This document shows positions 4,063 through 5,674 of a DNA stretch of 5,674 nt, in pieces (position 1 is the stretch's first letter; every line of letters starts with the position of its first letter). The position numbers were made by a program, and so were the translations under genes. Under the pieces are notes generated by a model. The model was not told where the DNA came from and searched no databases. It saw nothing but the letters and a program-made list of their open reading frames with translations. The DNA is from an uncultured bacterium (lineage in GTDB: Bacteria; Bacteroidota; Bacteroidia; Bacteroidales; Marinifilaceae), in contig CAJMQA010000232.1 of NCBI GenBank assembly GCA_905215395.1, positions 1 to 5,674 on the forward strand. The letters run 5' to 3'.

Positions 4063-5674
4063 CTAGAACGGATATCCTATGGCCAGATTCAGTACAAGCC
4101 CGTTCCAGAAGCTTCCGCGGATATTGTAATAGCCGGATTTTCCAGTTGAATAGGGGGCATGCAAAGGAATACCCAGGTCTGCACGGATGACAATATAAGA
4201 GAAATCATACCGGAGTCCGAATCCTGTCCCGAGGGCAATCTCTTTCCAGAGCTCCTTGATTCTGAATTCCCCTCCGGGACGCTGCTCCTCTTTTTTCAGC
4301 AACCAGACATTACCGGCATCCACGAAAAGAGCTCCTTTAAAACGCTCATAAATCTCGAAACGGTACTCCACATTCCCTTCCAATTTTATATCACCGGTCT
4401 GATCAAGATAGGAGTATTTGGATTCCTTCGGATGATAACTCCCCGGACCAATGGAACGGATGTGAAAAGCCCGGATACTATTCGAACCGCCCGTATAGAA
4501 CTGCTCACTGTAAGGCATCACTTTAGAATTCCCGTAAGCATAACCGATACCCCCCATCGCCCGCATAGCCAGCTGGTTTTTATTATTGATGGTTTTGTAA
4601 CCAATCACCTCAGAAGTCAGCTTTAAAAACTGGGAATAACGATTGTTTAAAATCTGTTTTCCCTCCCCTTTATGATTGCCGGTCAAATATTGTATACCTG
4701 CAATGATATTACCAGCCTGAGTGATAGAGGTCTGCCAGAAAAGCCGGTTCGGATTCCGGTAAGTTGCAGCCCGGTCATACGTATAAGTATAGGACATGGA
4801 AGGTATAAACTGATTCCGGAAGCTCTGGGCCACTGCCGGATTCTTATTGACAACCGAATCAAAGGCATGAGAAGTCTGCAAAAGATAGGTATAGTTGAGT
4901 TTAAAAGGAACAATGGAATGATAATTCTGGAAGGAAGAGTTAAAATCATAAGTTGCACTTCCCCAGAAAGAAATCATCCGGAAATAGTTATGACGGTTCA
5001 ACAAATCGGTACCTATCTGAAACTGGGTTTGCTCCCGGCGGTCCCGTTTGGTTTTCAAGAACTTCGGTACCAACAGGCGCGGTACCGACAAATTAAAGTT
5101 GAGCCCCAGCTCATACGAATTTATCAATCCGGAATTGCCCGTGGCATCTTTATTTCCCCCAACCTGCCACTCATAGGAACCGGTTAAACGTACCGAAAAA
5201 TTTTCTGCCCGGCGGAACATATTCCGGTTGGTAATCCCCAGGGTCAGCCCGGGTCCCAACAGATTATTGGATTTTGAAGAGACATCCACTTCAACCTCCG
5301 TTTCTATCGGGAGAGCAAAATCGCCGTTGATTTTCATATCCAGCGATCTCTCTTTCGCTGTATCCGAGGCAGTAATCGTCATATTGGCAAACTTGAATAC
5401 CCCCAACTGCACAAAGTCTGCCTGGGTCCGGCTCTGCCTGAAAGCAGAGTAGGTCTGTCCCGGACGCACTTTTACCGCTCTGGTCAAAACATTCGGTTTC
5501 AGAAGCACCGGAGGCTCGTATACTATTTTTACCCCGTCATTGTACAAGGTATCTTTTTGCCCGGTATCCCTGTCACTGGAAAGCACAACTTCGACATCCC
5601 TGACTTTGTAGGTATGAAAAGCATTTTGCGGTATCCCCTGTTGCAAACTGCTCCGGACATGAGCGATCTTAGCC
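4063..5674 (-). CDS. tamL: TamL-type BamA/TamA outer-membrane protein, C-terminal part (5' end outside window)
   Basis: About 536 codons are visible and the frame is open through the right edge, where it reads AKIAHVRSSLQQG, so the true start lies outside the window. The first 105 or so visible residues contain the end of the periplasmic POTRA region, with VLTRAVKVRPGQTYSAF and FVQLGVFKFANMTI forming a typical last POTRA. The remainder is an Omp85 beta-barrel of alternating strands, beginning around GPGLTLGITNRNMF. The loop-6 signature is present as GGSNSIRAFHIRSIGPG (IRAF at bases 4465-4476), the counterpart of the VRGF motif in BamA. ALFVDAGNVW follows, and the protein ends in the aromatic LAIGYPF expected of an outer-membrane barrel recognised by BAM. 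In Bacteroidota such proteins are TamL, a lipoprotein relative of TamA thought to work with TamB in envelope assembly; neither the lipobox nor tamB is inside this window. An ordinary second BamA-like protein is the alternative. Confidence 0.85.
   Translation of the reverse strand, partial: AKIAHVRSSLQQGIPQNAFHTYKVRDVEVVLSSDRDTGQKDTLYNDGVKIVYEPPVLLKPNVLTRAVKVRPGQTYSAFRQSRTQADFVQLGVFKFANMTITASDTAKERSLDMKINGDFALPIETEVEVDVSSKSNNLLGPGLTLGITNRNMFRRAENFSVRLTGSYEWQVGGNKDATGNSGLINSYELGLNFNLSVPRLLVPKFLKTKRDRREQTQFQIGTDLLNRHNYFRMISFWGSATYDFNSSFQNYHSIVPFKLNYTYLLQTSHAFDSVVNKNPAVAQSFRNQFIPSMSYTYTYDRAATYRNPNRLFWQTSITQAGNIIAGIQYLTGNHKGEGKQILNNRYSQFLKLTSEVIGYKTINNKNQLAMRAMGGIGYAYGNSKVMPYSEQFYTGGSNSIRAFHIRSIGPGSYHPKESKYSYLDQTGDIKLEGNVEYRFEIYERFKGALFVDAGNVWLLKKEEQRPGGEFRIKELWKEIALGTGFGLRYDFSYIVIRADLGIPLHAPYSTGKSGYYNIRGSFWNGLVLNLAIGYPF

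Noticed and set aside
4058..4077. Short ATATCC/GGATAT inverted repeat across the tamL stop codon
   Set aside because: Six pairs, half of it itself a palindrome, with no T-run after it. A better terminator candidate lies downstream.
4465..4476. IRAF instead of VRGF in the loop-6 motif of TamL
   Set aside because: From memory, an (I/V)RAF form followed by RSIGPG is usual in TamL-like proteins of Bacteroidota, so it is a family trait rather than an anomaly.
4159..5187. Long plus-strand open frames at 4159-4626 and 4672-5187
   Set aside because: Both lie entirely antisense to the intact TamL barrel, whose motifs and C-terminus are convincing. Their translations show no recognisable domain.
5644..5646. 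TTG at 5646 as the start of the BamA/TamA-like gene
   Set aside because: The frame stays open upstream to the window edge and reads like family sequence, and the protein would lack most of its POTRA region. The gene is therefore partial.

Overview
The window looks like chromosomal DNA of a Bacteroidota, most likely order Bacteroidales. Four things point there: several matches to the Bacteroidetes sigma-ABfr promoter (-33 TTTG, -7 TAnnTTTG), A/T-rich translation starts without clear Shine-Dalgarno sites, a TamL-type BamA/TamA outer-membrane protein, and a DUF5063 gene next to a DEDDy 3'-5' exonuclease gene. The genus cannot be fixed from the sequence alone.

Layout from left to right. Positions 1-246 are a divergent intergenic region. 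It holds a leftward promoter for a gene outside the window and a candidate rightward promoter overlapped by an imperfect inverted repeat. Positions 247-1992 (+) are a two-gene signalling operon: a stand-alone GAF-domain protein, then a soluble histidine kinase with a degenerate N-terminal receiver domain. Positions 1968-3093 (-) are a two-gene operon: DUF5063 first, then the exonuclease, whose 3' end overlaps the kinase gene antisense by 25 bases. Positions 3094-3216 are a short divergent promoter region. Positions 3217-3304 (+) are tRNA-Ser(GGA), followed by a strong hairpin. Positions 3380-3937 (-) are an ECF-type sigma factor gene whose region 4.2 appears to be frame-disrupted. Positions 4063-5674 (-) are the C-terminal part of TamL, cut by the right edge of the window.

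How the genes may work together. The GAF protein and the kinase probably form one cytosolic sensory unit, but no output regulator is encoded beside them. DUF5063 and the exonuclease are co-transcribed, which suggests a shared but unknown nucleic-acid role. TamL belongs to outer-membrane biogenesis. The sigma factor sits downstream of TamL on the same strand but has its own possible promoter, and no anti-sigma gene follows it.

I see no clear previously undescribed system. The best leads are the disrupted sigma factor and the GAF plus pseudo-receiver kinase module. No CRISPR array, insertion sequence or phage gene is visible.
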